This document shows, in pieces, positions 8,222-18,072 of a stretch of DNA of 64,000 bases (the first letter of the stretch is position 1; each line of letters starts with the position of its first letter). The stretch covers positions 62,001-126,000 of the forward strand of contig NZ_WHIW01000002.1 of the NCBI RefSeq assembly GCF_009295635.1, written 5' to 3'. The position numbers and the translations under genes were made by a program. The DNA comes from Alkalilimnicola sp. S0819 (GTDB lineage Bacteria > Pseudomonadota > Gammaproteobacteria > Nitrococcales > WHIW01). Below the pieces are notes generated by a model. It saw only the letters and a list, made by a program, of their open reading frames with translations, was not told the origin of the DNA and ran no database searches.

Positions 8222-9943
8222 CTAGTTCTCGCCGAACTCCAGCCCGAACACCCAGCCCCGCTCGGTCGTGTCCAGGTCGCCGTCCAGGCGCAGTTTCAGG
8301 GTGCTCAGCTGCTGCAGCTGGGCCCGTAGGCTGGCGGCCTCCTGGGCGGACATGCCTTGATCCAGGGCGCCGGCCTTCAGGGCTCCTTCCATCACCGGCA
8401 TGAGCTTGCCGTAGTCCACCGCCATCCACCATAGCCCGTTGGGCTCCGCGGCCTCGGCTTCCAGCGCGTCCAGGGTCGGCTCCAGCCCCTCGCCGGTGAA
8501 CAGCACCAGGTGCTCGCCGCGTATTGCCAGCTGCAGCGGGATGCTCAACTGTCCCAGGCGGGGCACAGCCACGGCGCGGCCGTCGCTGGGGATCTGCACC
8601 TGGGCAAGTTCCGGACTCACGGCCTGGAGGCGGTTCAGCACGGTGGTGGGGTTTTCCGCGCTCAGGCTGAGCAGGGCGCGCAGATTCCGCGGCCGGGGTT
8701 GCGGGCCGCTGAAATCCAGATCCAGCTCCTGCACGGCCAGGCTCACGCCCTTGATGCCCGCGAGCATCGCCGTGCCCATGGCGATCATCGCCGGATTCTG
8801 GGCGCGCATGCGCTGCTGGGCTTCCACCAGGAATTCGCAGCGGAAATCCTGTCGGGTGAAATCCCCCCAAAGCGTCTGGATCACCGGCGCCAGGGCATTC
8901 ATGTCCAGCCCCAGACCCCAGCCGAACAGGGGCGCGTCCGGGCCCTCGCGCAGGGCGCGAGGGATATGCCCGCGCAGGCGCATCGGCTGATTCATCTGCT
9001 CGGCTTCGGCGGCGGCCAGAATCATTTCCATGCGCGCCTCGGGTGCATTCGGGTTGAACGCGGTGTAGCCCACCGCCGTCAGCGGCCAGCGTGCGGCCAT
9101 GGCCGTCAGGTCAGCCCGGCAGCCGGCGCTGCGCAGCGCCGCCAGCTCCTGGCCATCGGCATCCAGGGCGCTGAGCTGGCGGCCCAGCCGGTTGTCCTGT
9201 GCGCCCACCAGCCCGTCGACGATGGCCTGGTGGTTGATAAAGCCCACGGACACCGGCTCGAAGCCGTACTGGCGCTGCACGTGAACAGCCAGGCCGCTTT
9301 GCGCCAGACTGTCCTGCGGCGTTTCCAGCCCCAGGGCCAGGGGCAGCAGGGCGTCGCGCTCCACCGGCATGTCCACGGTGAGTACCAGCTCATCCTCGGT
9401 GATACGCACCAGCAGTGCCGCTTTCGGCAGGTTCGGGCCAAAGCCGTAGCGACGAAGAGCCTCGCCACGGAAGCGAACCGGCTCGTGGCGGATCCCGCCG
9501 CGGCGCTCCGCCTCGTCCAGGATCGCGGTGAAGGCCTCGGCGTCCGCCAGGGGCTGGCGGAGGACGGGCATCAGGCCCACGCCGTAGAGCGCACCCACAC
9601 GGTTCGGGTCCAGCCCCAGCCGCTGGCTGAAGCGTTCCGGGTCCTGCAGCAGTTCCAGATATTGGCTGTAGAGGCCGTAGAGCAGGCCGCCGGCGGCGCC
9701 CAGTTCGCTTAACGCCTCACCCAGCCGTTGCTGCTCCTCGGGGCCGGGTTGGTACTGGAAAGGCTGCCACTGGCTCAACCAGGCGCTGCTGTCCACGGGT
9801 TCCAGGGCGCCGAAGAAGTAGGGGGTATCGGCGGGGATCTCCGCCAGTATCTCGGGGCCGCGTGCCTGCCATTGCTGGTAGCCGTAGTACGCCGCGACGC
9901 TTGCCCCAGTGAGCAGGATCAGGGCGAGGAAGGTTCTTTTCAT
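8222..9943 (-). CDS. Unknown envelope protein, 573 residues
   Basis: The N-terminus MKRTFLALILLTGASVAAYYGYQQW is a signal anchor or uncleaved signal sequence; the remaining 545 or so residues should be periplasmic. The mature part alternates helical and strand-rich stretches, without a recognised catalytic motif, and has few cysteines. It begins with a DTPYFFGALEP segment like those in DUF3352-type bacterial proteins, a weak resemblance only. The gene is single, converging with the DsbA-like gene and diverging from an SDR gene. Confidence 0.8.
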   Translation of the reverse strand: MKRTFLALILLTGASVAAYYGYQQWQARGPEILAEIPADTPYFFGALEPVDSSAWLSQWQPFQYQPGPEEQQRLGEALSELGAAGGLLYGLYSQYLELLQDPERFSQRLGLDPNRVGALYGVGLMPVLRQPLADAEAFTAILDEAERRGGIRHEPVRFRGEALRRYGFGPNLPKAALLVRITEDELVLTVDMPVERDALLPLALGLETPQDSLAQSGLAVHVQRQYGFEPVSVGFINHQAIVDGLVGAQDNRLGRQLSALDADGQELAALRSAGCRADLTAMAARWPLTAVGYTAFNPNAPEARMEMILAAAEAEQMNQPMRLRGHIPRALREGPDAPLFGWGLGLDMNALAPVIQTLWGDFTRQDFRCEFLVEAQQRMRAQNPAMIAMGTAMLAGIKGVSLAVQELDLDFSGPQPRPRNLRALLSLSAENPTTVLNRLQAVSPELAQVQIPSDGRAVAVPRLGQLSIPLQLAIRGEHLVLFTGEGLEPTLDALEAEAAEPNGLWWMAVDYGKLMPVMEGALKAGALDQGMSAQEAASLRAQLQQLSTLKLRLDGDLDTTERGWVFGLEFGEN

Positions 9944-9956
9944 GGCGGAGCCTTGT

Positions 9957-9984
9957 TGTTGTTGCTTTGCGCCCGGCTATTATG
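9957..9984 (+). promoter_or_regulatory. Candidate promoter for the SDR gene
   Basis: TTGTTG (9957-9962), a 16-nt spacer and TATTAT (9979-9984) lie about 70 bp upstream of the ATG at 10056 in the divergent intergenic region. Confidence 0.4.
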
Positions 9985-10055
9985 ATGCCAGGAGTGTCGG
10001 GGCGGAAGGGGCGCAGGCCGCCGCATCGGGGCAGGGGAAAGCAAAGCGAGTGGGT

Positions 10056-10847
10056 ATGGCACGGCGAAATTTCCGGCATAAGGTTGTGGTGATCACCGGT
10101 GCCACGGGCGGGATCGGCACGGCACTGTGTCAGCGTTTCGGGCAGGCGCGTGCGCGGGTGGTCTTGCTGGATCTGGATCCGGAACTGCTCAGCTCCCTGC
10201 AGCTGCAGTTGGAGCGCAACGGCAGCAAGGCCCTGGGCCTGCGCTGCGACATCACCGACGAGGCCGCCTGCCAGGCCGCCATGCTCGCCGCCCAGCAGCA
10301 TTTTGGCGGGATCGACGTGCTGATCAACAACGCCGGCATCGCCCATCGCAGCCGCTTTGAAGAGACCAGCGCCGAGGTCTTCCGCCGGGTGATGGAGGTC
10401 AACTTCTTCGGCGCGCTCAATTGTACCCGCGCCGCCCTGCCCAGCCTGCTGGAACGCCGCGGCATGATCATCACTTTGAGCAGTCGCGCCGGTGTCTCCC
10501 CACAGTGGGGGCAGAGCGGCTACAGCGCCAGCAAGTACGCCCTGCACGGGCTGTTCGAGTCCCTGCGCCGTGAGTACTGCCCCCGGGAGTTGAAGGTGAT
10601 GATGGTCTGCCCGGGGTTCACCGCCACCGACCTCAACAAGAATGCCCTGCAGGGCGACGGCAGCCGGATCAGTCACAGTTTTTCCCTGGCCGGCAGCGTA
10701 GCCTCTCCGGCGGATGTGGCCGATGACATCTACCGCGGCGCGGTGCGGGAGAAGGATCTGCTGATGCTCTCCAACGTCAGCCCCTGGGGCCGGTTGGTGG
10801 CCACGCTGGCGCCGCGCTTCTACGCCCGGGCCGTCGCTCGCGCCTGA
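10056..10847 (+). CDS. Short-chain dehydrogenase/reductase (SDR)
   Basis: The 263-residue classical SDR has the cofactor-binding TGATGGIG motif near the N-terminus, the NNAG motif, the catalytic serine in LSSRAG and the catalytic YSASK. D in VVLLDLDPE after the second strand suggests NAD(H) preference. Substrate is unknown. The C-terminal tail (about 225-263) resembles SDRs with a hydrophobic or membrane-associated end. Start ATG at 10056 gives the usual beginning just ahead of the Rossmann strand; a GTG at 10050 is possible. Confidence 0.9.
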   Translation: MARRNFRHKVVVITGATGGIGTALCQRFGQARARVVLLDLDPELLSSLQLQLERNGSKALGLRCDITDEAACQAAMLAAQQHFGGIDVLINNAGIAHRSRFEETSAEVFRRVMEVNFFGALNCTRAALPSLLERRGMIITLSSRAGVSPQWGQSGYSASKYALHGLFESLRREYCPRELKVMMVCPGFTATDLNKNALQGDGSRISHSFSLAGSVASPADVADDIYRGAVREKDLLMLSNVSPWGRLVATLAPRFYARAVARA

Positions 10848-10960
10848 GCCCGGGCCGGCTCTCCGGTCGGCAGGCAAGCTTGCGGCGCGACACGTGCTGT
10901 CGCCGGCGGTGTTAGGCTTTCCGCCACGTTGAACAATTCCAACCGTTTCTGGGGGTGTCC

Positions 10961-13900
10961 ATGTCTCGGCCCGAGCCGCTGCAGCCCGGTTTCATGGTGG
11001 TGCACGGCAATCGTCTGGAGGACCTGCGCGATCTGGCCGTGGAGTGGATGCGCGCGTATCCGCTCGCGCCGCTGGAGAACGAAGCCATCCTGGTGCAGAG
11101 CAACGGCATTGCCCAGTGGCTCAAGCTCGCGCTGGCCCGCGATGACGGCGAGGGCGGCGGTTGCGGCATTGCCGCGGCGCTGGATGTGCAGCTGCCGGCG
11201 CGCTTTCTCTGGCAGGCCTATCGCACCGTGCTGGGCGCGGAGGACGTTCCCCGAACCTCGCCCTTCGACAAGGCGCCGCTGCTCTGGCGGCTGATGCGCA
11301 AGCTCCCCGAATTGCTCGCCCAGCCCGTGTTCGAGCCCCTGCGCGCCTTTTTGCACGATGACGGGGACCTGCGCAAGCGCTACCAGCTCGCCGAGCGGCT
11401 GGCGGATCTGTTCGACCAGTACCAGGTGTACCGTGCCGACTGGCTCGCCGATTGGGCCGCGGGGCAGGACCGGTTGCGCCTGGCCCACGGGGGCGTGCGG
11501 GCGCTCGATGCCCGCGACTTCTGGCAGCCGGCGCTGTGGCGCGCGTTGCTCGAAGAGCTGGGCGAGGACCGGTATCGCCACAGCCGGGCCGCGGTGCACC
11601 GACGTTTCGTGGAAGCCGCCCGGGAGCTTTCCCGCATCCCGACCGAGTTGCCGCGCCGGGTGATCGTGTTCGGCATCTCCTCGCTGCCCAGCCAGACCCT
11701 GGAGGCCCTGCAGGCGCTCTCCGGCCAGCTGCAGGTGATGCTCTTCGTGCACAACCCCTGCGAGTATCACTGGGCCGACATCATCGCCGGCAAGGATCTG
11801 CTGCGCGCCCGTCAGCGCCGTCAGGCCGCCCGCCCCGGCATGCCCGCGGAACTGAACCAGCACGATCTGCACCTGCACGCCCACCCCCTGCTCGCCGCCT
11901 GGGGCAAGCAGGGGCGGGACTACATCGGCCTGCTGGAAGAATACGACCAGCCCGAGCGTTATCGGGCGCTGTTCAGCCAGCGCATCGATCTGTTCGAGCC
12001 CCACGGTGGCGGGAGCCTGCTCAACCAGCTGCAGGACGATATCCGCGAGCTGCGCCCCCTGCACGAGAGCCGCGAGCACTGGCCGGCGGTGGCCGCCGAC
12101 GACGACTCCCTGCGCTTTCACATCGCCCACAGCCCCCAGCGGGAGGTGGAGGTTCTCCACGACCAGCTGCTCGCCCGCTTCGCCGCCGACCCCGAACTGC
12201 GGCCCCGGGACGTGATCGTGATGGTGCCCGACATCGATCGCTACGCGCCGCACATCCAGGCGGTGTTCGGCCGTATCGCCCCGGACGATCCGCGGCATAT
12301 TCCCTTTTCCGTCTCCGACCAGGGCAGCCGCGGGCGCGAGCCCCTGCTGATCGCCCTGGAACGGCTGCTGAGCCTGCCGGAATCCCGCTTCGCCGTCTCC
12401 GATCTGCTGGATCTGCTGGACGTGCCGGCGCTGCGCCGGCGCTTCGGCCTGGAGGCGACGGATCTGCCCCTGCTGCGCCGCTGGATCGAGGGCGCGGGGG
12501 TGCGCTGGGGGCTGCACGCCGAGCAGCGGGCGAGTCTGGACCTGCCCCACGGCCAGGAGCAGAACAGCTGGCGTTTCGGCCTGCGGCGCATGCTGCTGGG
12601 CTACGCCGTGGGCCGCGGCGAGGCCTGGTCCGGCATAGAGCCCTATGCGGAAGTGGGTGGCCTGGAAGCCGCCGCCCTGGGCTCCCTGGTGGAGCTGCTC
12701 GATACCCTGGAGCGCTGGTGGCGCCGGGTGGCCGAGCCCGCCGCCGCCCAGCACTGGGCGGCGCGTCTGGGCGCCTTGCTGGAAGAGCTTTTCATGGCGG
12801 AGGAAGGCCGCGAGGCGCTGTTGCTGGCCAGCCTGGGCGAGGCGCTGGATGATTGGCTGCAGGCCTGCGAGCAGGCCGATCTGGACGAGGCGCTGCCGCT
12901 CACCGTGGTGCGCGAGAGCTGGCTGGCGATGGCGGAAGAGCGGGCCCGCAACCAGCGCCTGCTCGCCGGCGCGGTGAGCTTCGCCACCTTGATGCCCATG
13001 CGCGCCATTCCCTTCCGCCTGGTCTGCCTGCTGGGCATGAACGATGGCGATTACCCGCGCAGCGCGCCGCCGCTGGATTTCGACCTCATGGCCGGTGACC
13101 TGCGCCCCGGCGACCGGTCCCGTCGCGAGGATGACCGCTACCTGTTTCTGGAAGCGCTGCTCTCCGCCCGCCGCCAGCTCTATATCAGCTGGGTGGGGGC
13201 GAGCATACGCGACAACAGCGCCCGCCCGCCCTCGGTGCTGGTGGCCCAGTTGCGCGACCATCTGGCCGCCGGCTGGCGGCTCGCCGAGGGTGGCGAACTG
13301 CTGCCGGTACTGACCACGCGGCATCCGCTGCAGCCCTTCAGCCCGGCCAATTTCCCCGCCGAGCCCGCAACCAGCCCCCTGTTCAGCTACGCCCGGGAAT
13401 GGGCGGGCGTGGCCGGCGGCCAGGCCGCCGCCCGGGCCGAGCCCTTGGGGGCTCCCGGCCCGGACACCGCCCTGGATCTGAGCGCCCTGCAGACCCTGCT
13501 GCGTGACCCGGCCGAGGCCTTCTTCCGCCAGCGCCTGAAGGTGCACTTCGACCCCCAGGGTGGCGCGCGGCTGGATCAGGAACCCTTCGCCCTGGACCGG
13601 TTGCAGCTCTACCAGCTGCGCGATGCGGTGCTGCAGCGGGTGGTGGCCGCACCGCCTGCCAGGGCCGCCGATATCGTCGAGCAGGAATTGGCCCGGTTGC
13701 GGCGCAGCGGCCAGCTGCCGCCCGGCACCGCCGGTGAGCTGTGGCTGACGCAGCACCTGCGCGAACCCCTGGATAAACTCCTGGACACCGCCGGCCCGCT
13801 GCTGGAGCGCTACCGCCCCAGCACGGAGCCCCAGTGGCTGAGCCTGGCCTGCGAGGGCGGTTGGCAGCTGGAGGACTGGCTCACCGGCCTGCGTGTGGAC

Positions 13901-14419
13901 GCCCAGGGCCGGCGCGCGCTGATCCACACCCGCGCCGGCGAGCTGGGGGAGGGAACCAAGCTGCGCCACCACGCCCTGCTGCGGCTGTGGCTGCAGCATC
14001 TGGCCGGCAATGCCCTGGGCGAGCCGCTGAGCAGCTATATGCTCGCCACCGACGGGACGCTGTGCCTTGAACCCCTGGCCCCCGAACCCGCCCGGGAGGC
14101 GCTGCGCGCGCTGGTGAACGCCTGGCGCGCCAACCAGTGCGCGCCCCTGCCGGTGGCGTGTCGCAGCAGCTTCGCCTGGCTGCGGGCGGAGGAGGCCGGC
14201 AAGGACCCGGGGGCCGCCGCCCGAGAATGCTTCGACGGCGGCTATACCCACGCCGGCGAGCGCGCCCGGAGCCCGTATCTTGCCCGGGTGTTCGAGGATT
14301 TCGATGCCCTGCTCGCCAGCGAGGAGTTCCACGCTTGGCGCAACACCCTCTACACACCGCTGTTCGCCGCCGCCGGCAGCGCCACGCTCCAGGGACTGAG
14401 CACGGAGGCCACCCCATGA
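10961..14419 (+). CDS. recC: Exodeoxyribonuclease V subunit gamma (RecC)
   Basis: This 1152-residue protein is the Chi-recognition and scaffold subunit of RecBCD, slightly longer than E. coli RecC (1122). It begins with the typical MVVHGNRLEDLRDL and LVQSNGIAQWLKL segments and keeps the central inactive helicase-like region (RAIPFRLVCLLGMNDGDYPR). ATG at 10961 is preceded by TGGGGG; an ORF start at GTG 10955 is less likely. The stop codon overlaps the recB start (ATGA at 14416-14419). Gene order recC-recB-recD matches that in Pseudomonas. Confidence 0.96.
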   Translation: MSRPEPLQPGFMVVHGNRLEDLRDLAVEWMRAYPLAPLENEAILVQSNGIAQWLKLALARDDGEGGGCGIAAALDVQLPARFLWQAYRTVLGAEDVPRTSPFDKAPLLWRLMRKLPELLAQPVFEPLRAFLHDDGDLRKRYQLAERLADLFDQYQVYRADWLADWAAGQDRLRLAHGGVRALDARDFWQPALWRALLEELGEDRYRHSRAAVHRRFVEAARELSRIPTELPRRVIVFGISSLPSQTLEALQALSGQLQVMLFVHNPCEYHWADIIAGKDLLRARQRRQAARPGMPAELNQHDLHLHAHPLLAAWGKQGRDYIGLLEEYDQPERYRALFSQRIDLFEPHGGGSLLNQLQDDIRELRPLHESREHWPAVAADDDSLRFHIAHSPQREVEVLHDQLLARFAADPELRPRDVIVMVPDIDRYAPHIQAVFGRIAPDDPRHIPFSVSDQGSRGREPLLIALERLLSLPESRFAVSDLLDLLDVPALRRRFGLEATDLPLLRRWIEGAGVRWGLHAEQRASLDLPHGQEQNSWRFGLRRMLLGYAVGRGEAWSGIEPYAEVGGLEAAALGSLVELLDTLERWWRRVAEPAAAQHWAARLGALLEELFMAEEGREALLLASLGEALDDWLQACEQADLDEALPLTVVRESWLAMAEERARNQRLLAGAVSFATLMPMRAIPFRLVCLLGMNDGDYPRSAPPLDFDLMAGDLRPGDRSRREDDRYLFLEALLSARRQLYISWVGASIRDNSARPPSVLVAQLRDHLAAGWRLAEGGELLPVLTTRHPLQPFSPANFPAEPATSPLFSYAREWAGVAGGQAAARAEPLGAPGPDTALDLSALQTLLRDPAEAFFRQRLKVHFDPQGGARLDQEPFALDRLQLYQLRDAVLQRVVAAPPARAADIVEQELARLRRSGQLPPGTAGELWLTQHLREPLDKLLDTAGPLLERYRPSTEPQWLSLACEGGWQLEDWLTGLRVDAQGRRALIHTRAGELGEGTKLRHHALLRLWLQHLAGNALGEPLSSYMLATDGTLCLEPLAPEPAREALRALVNAWRANQCAPLPVACRSSFAWLRAEEAGKDPGAAARECFDGGYTHAGERARSPYLARVFEDFDALLASEEFHAWRNTLYTPLFAAAGSATLQGLSTEATP

Positions 14420-17400
14420 GCCAGAGCACCCTGTTGCAGCCGCTGAGCTTCCCCCTGCACGGCAGCCGCCTGATCGAGGCCAGCGCCGGCACCGGCAAGA
14501 CCTGGACCATCGCCGCGCTGTACCTGCGCCTGGTGCTGGCCCATGGCCGGGAGCAGCCGCTGTTGCCGCCGCAGATCCTGGTGGTCACCTTCACCGAGGC
14601 CGCCACCCAGGAGCTGCGCGAGCGCATCCGCGACCGGCTGAGCGAGGCCGCCCGGTACTTCCGCGAGGAATTGCACGAAGCCGACCCGTTCCTGCGAGAG
14701 CTGCGCGACCAGTGGCCCCCGGAGGAGTGGCCCGCCTGCGCCTACCAGCTGGATTGCGCCGCCGACTGGATGGACGAGGCCGCGGTCTCCACCATCCACG
14801 CCTGGTGCTATCGCATGCTGCGCGAACACGCCTTCGATAGCGGCAGCCTGTTCACCCAGAACCTGGAAACCGACCAGGGGCCGCTCTACGAGGAGGCGGC
14901 CCGGGACTACTGGCGCTGCTTCGTCTTCCAGCTGGGGGCGGGTCTGCTGGCCGATCTGCAGTCCCGCTGGAGCACCCCCGACAGCCTGCTGGGCGCGGTG
15001 CGTGGCCTGATCGGCCATGTGCCGGAAGCCCTGGCCGACGCCGATTTGCTCGCCCGCATGCGCGAAGCCGAAGTGCAGCGTGAGCAGGAACTGCGGAGGC
15101 TCAAGTCCCCGCCCTGGGCACAGTGGTGCGATGAGCTGGAGGCACTGCTCAACGAAGCCCGGGGCCGGAAAGCCTTCAACGGCAACAAGCTCCAGCAGCG
15201 TTTCCAGAACGATTGGCTGAACAAGCTGCGGGCCTGGGCCGCCGACCCGGCGGCCGACGCGCTGGACCTGAAGACCGGCTTCAAGCGCCTGACCCCCGAG
15301 GGCCTGGGAGAGATCTGGAAGCAGGGCGAGGCGCCGGCGCACCCGGCCCTGGCGGCCATCGCCGAGCTGTCCGCCGCGCTGGCCGCGCTGCCCACCCCCT
15401 GCGGCGAGGTGCCGCGCCACGCCGCCGCCTGGATTCAGCGCCGGGTGCAACAGGCCCAGCGCCGTCGCGCCGAGCTGGGCTTCGATGATCTGCTGCGCCG
15501 CCTGGACGAGGCGCTGGCGACAGACAATGGCGAGCGTCTGGCCGAGGTGATCCGCAAGCAGTTCCCGGTGGCCATGATCGACGAGTTCCAGGACACCGAC
15601 CCGGTGCAGTATCGCATCTTCCAACGGGTCTACCGGCTGGAGGAATCGCCCGCGGAGCAGGGCCTGTTCCTCATCGGCGACCCCAAACAGGCCATCTACG
15701 CCTTCCGCGGGGCGGATATCCACACCTACCTGCAGGCCCGCCGCGCCACCCGCGGTCGCCACTACACCCTGGGGCGCAACTTCCGCTCCACCGAAGCCAT
15801 GGTTGCGGCGGTGAACCGGGTCTTCGAGCACGCGGAGCAGCAATGCCCCCGGGGCGCGTTTCTGTTCCGCGACGGCCCCGAGAACCCCTTGCCCTTCCAC
15901 CCGGTGGACGCCCAGGGGCGGGATGAGGCCTTGTACCTGGCCGGTGCTCCCCAGCCCGCCTTGAACATCTGGATGCACGGCGAGCAGGCGCTGAGCAAGG
16001 ACGACTACCTGCGCCGCATGAGCGCGGTCTGCGCCACCCAGATGGTGCGCCTGCTGCAACAGGGCGAGCTGCGGGACGGCGAGGGTGGGACGAGCCCGGT
16101 GCGCCCCCGGGACATGGCCGTGCTGGTGCGCAATCGCACCGAGGCCGACGCCATCCGCGGCGCGCTGGCCGCCCGCGGGCTGCGCAGCGTCTATCTGTCC
16201 GACAAGGAATCCGTCTACGCCTGCGCCGAGGCGCAGGATTTGCTGCGCTGGCTGTGTGCCTGCGCCGAGCCGGAGTCCGACCGCCTGCTGCGGGCCGCCC
16301 TGGCCACCCGCACCCTGGGTCTGGATTGGCAGGCCCTGGATCGGCTCAACACCGACGAGCTGCACTGGGAAGCCGAGGTGCTGCGCTTTCGCGACTATCG
16401 CCGGCGCTGGCACAGCCAGGGCGTGCTCCCCATGCTGCGCCAGTTGATCCACGATTTCCGGGTGCCCGAGCGGCTGTTGGCCGAGGACGGCGGCGAGCGG
16501 CGCCTCACCGACCTGCTGCACCTGGCCGAGCTGCTGCAGCAGAGCGCCACCGAGCTGGATGGCGAACAGGCACTGATTCGCCATCTGGCCGAGCAATTGG
16601 AGCAGGGCGAGAGCACCGACGAGCAGGTCATCCGCCTGGAAAGCGATGAAGACCTGATCAAGCTGGTGACCATTCACAAATCCAAGGGCCTGGAGTACCC
16701 GCTGGTTTTCCTGCCCTTCGTCTGCGGCTTCCGCGAGGTGCGCAAGGAAGACCGCCCGCTGCGATACCACAACGACCAGGGCGAGCTGGTGCTGGCGCTG
16801 GAGGCCGACGAGGGGGTGCTGGCCCGTGCCGACCAGGAACGCCTGGCCGAAGACCTGCGCCTGCTCTATGTGGCGCTCACCCGGGCCCGCCATGCCTGCT
16901 GGCTGGGTGTCGCGCCTTTGAAGGTGGGCAACAGCAAGGCCTGCCAGTTGCACAAGGGCGCTCTGGGCCATGTGCTGGGCGGCGGCGCGCCGCTGGCCAG
17001 CGAAGACGTCGCGGAGGCCGTGCGGGCGCTGTGCGCCGGCCACCAGCAGTTGCACGCCCTGGCGGCGCCGGAGCCGGATGCGACCCGCTGGTCCCCGCCC
17101 CGGGCCGACGCCGGGCCGGGCCGGGCGCGGACAGTCGCGCGCCCGGCCCGGGAACACTGGTGGATTGCCAGTTACAGTGCCCTGCGCCTGGGCGCCACGG
17201 CGCCGGACGAGGACCGCCTGACGGGCGCCCCGGACAGCCCCATGGAGGACATCTTCAGCGAGGCCACCGATGAGCCGTCCGAACCGCCGGCCCTGCCCCG
17301 CCGCCTGCAGGGGCTGCACGCTTTCCCCCGAGGCCCCAACCCCGGCACCTTCCTGCACGGCCTGCTGGAGTGGGCCGGCCGGGAAGGCTTCGGGGAGGTG

Positions 17401-18072
17401 CTGAACGACCCCGAACTGCTGCGCGACACCGTCTACAGCCGCTGCGCCCGGCGCGGCTACGCCCCCCACGCGGAGATGCTGCATGCCTGGTTGCGGGATT
17501 ACCTGCAAACGCCCCTGGCCCTGCCGGGAGCGGAGCCGGTGAGCCTGGCCGAACTGGACCGCCGTGGCTATCAGTGCGAGCTGGAGTTCTGGTTCCAGGT
17601 CGGCGACGTGGCCAGCCAGCGCCTGGATGCGCGGGTGCGCGCCCGCACCCTGGGCGGCGCGCCGCGCCCGACGGTGCTGCCCAGCCGCCTCAACGGCATG
17701 TTCAAGGGCTTTGTCGATCTGGTGTTCGAGCACCAGGGCCGCTATTACCTGGCCGATTACAAATCCAACTGGCTGGGCGCGGACGAGAGTGCCTACACAG
17801 TCGAAGCCATGCGCGAGGCCGTGCTGGAGAAGCGCTACGACCTGCAATACGTGCTCTACACCCTGGCCCTGCACCGCCTGCTGCGCGCTCGCCTGCCCGA
17901 TTACGACTACCAGCGGCACATGGGCGGGGCGGCCTATCTGTTTCTGCGCGGCGGCAGCGCGGCAAGCGGCGGCCTGCACTGGGAGCGCCCGCCCGCCGAG
18001 TTGATCGAGGAACTGGACGCCCTGTTCCGCGGCCGCCGCGCCGGCGCCGCCCTGGAGGAGACCCCCGCATGA
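14416..18072 (+). CDS. recB: Exodeoxyribonuclease V subunit beta (RecB)
   Basis: The 1218-residue product combines a 3'-5' SF1 helicase and the complex's nuclease. Walker A is EASAGTGKT (residues 21-29), Walker B MIDEFQDTDPVQ (about 387), followed by GDPKQAIYAFRGAD and a late VTIHKSKGLEYP. The C-terminal nuclease domain carries GFVDLVFEHQGRYYLADYKS, with the catalytic D and K of DYKSN near residue 1112. It overlaps recC and recD by ATGA junctions, so the three subunits are probably translationally coupled. Confidence 0.97.
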   Translation: MSQSTLLQPLSFPLHGSRLIEASAGTGKTWTIAALYLRLVLAHGREQPLLPPQILVVTFTEAATQELRERIRDRLSEAARYFREELHEADPFLRELRDQWPPEEWPACAYQLDCAADWMDEAAVSTIHAWCYRMLREHAFDSGSLFTQNLETDQGPLYEEAARDYWRCFVFQLGAGLLADLQSRWSTPDSLLGAVRGLIGHVPEALADADLLARMREAEVQREQELRRLKSPPWAQWCDELEALLNEARGRKAFNGNKLQQRFQNDWLNKLRAWAADPAADALDLKTGFKRLTPEGLGEIWKQGEAPAHPALAAIAELSAALAALPTPCGEVPRHAAAWIQRRVQQAQRRRAELGFDDLLRRLDEALATDNGERLAEVIRKQFPVAMIDEFQDTDPVQYRIFQRVYRLEESPAEQGLFLIGDPKQAIYAFRGADIHTYLQARRATRGRHYTLGRNFRSTEAMVAAVNRVFEHAEQQCPRGAFLFRDGPENPLPFHPVDAQGRDEALYLAGAPQPALNIWMHGEQALSKDDYLRRMSAVCATQMVRLLQQGELRDGEGGTSPVRPRDMAVLVRNRTEADAIRGALAARGLRSVYLSDKESVYACAEAQDLLRWLCACAEPESDRLLRAALATRTLGLDWQALDRLNTDELHWEAEVLRFRDYRRRWHSQGVLPMLRQLIHDFRVPERLLAEDGGERRLTDLLHLAELLQQSATELDGEQALIRHLAEQLEQGESTDEQVIRLESDEDLIKLVTIHKSKGLEYPLVFLPFVCGFREVRKEDRPLRYHNDQGELVLALEADEGVLARADQERLAEDLRLLYVALTRARHACWLGVAPLKVGNSKACQLHKGALGHVLGGGAPLASEDVAEAVRALCAGHQQLHALAAPEPDATRWSPPRADAGPGRARTVARPAREHWWIASYSALRLGATAPDEDRLTGAPDSPMEDIFSEATDEPSEPPALPRRLQGLHAFPRGPNPGTFLHGLLEWAGREGFGEVLNDPELLRDTVYSRCARRGYAPHAEMLHAWLRDYLQTPLALPGAEPVSLAELDRRGYQCELEFWFQVGDVASQRLDARVRARTLGGAPRPTVLPSRLNGMFKGFVDLVFEHQGRYYLADYKSNWLGADESAYTVEAMREAVLEKRYDLQYVLYTLALHRLLRARLPDYDYQRHMGGAAYLFLRGGSAASGGLHWERPPAELIEELDALFRGRRAGAALEETPA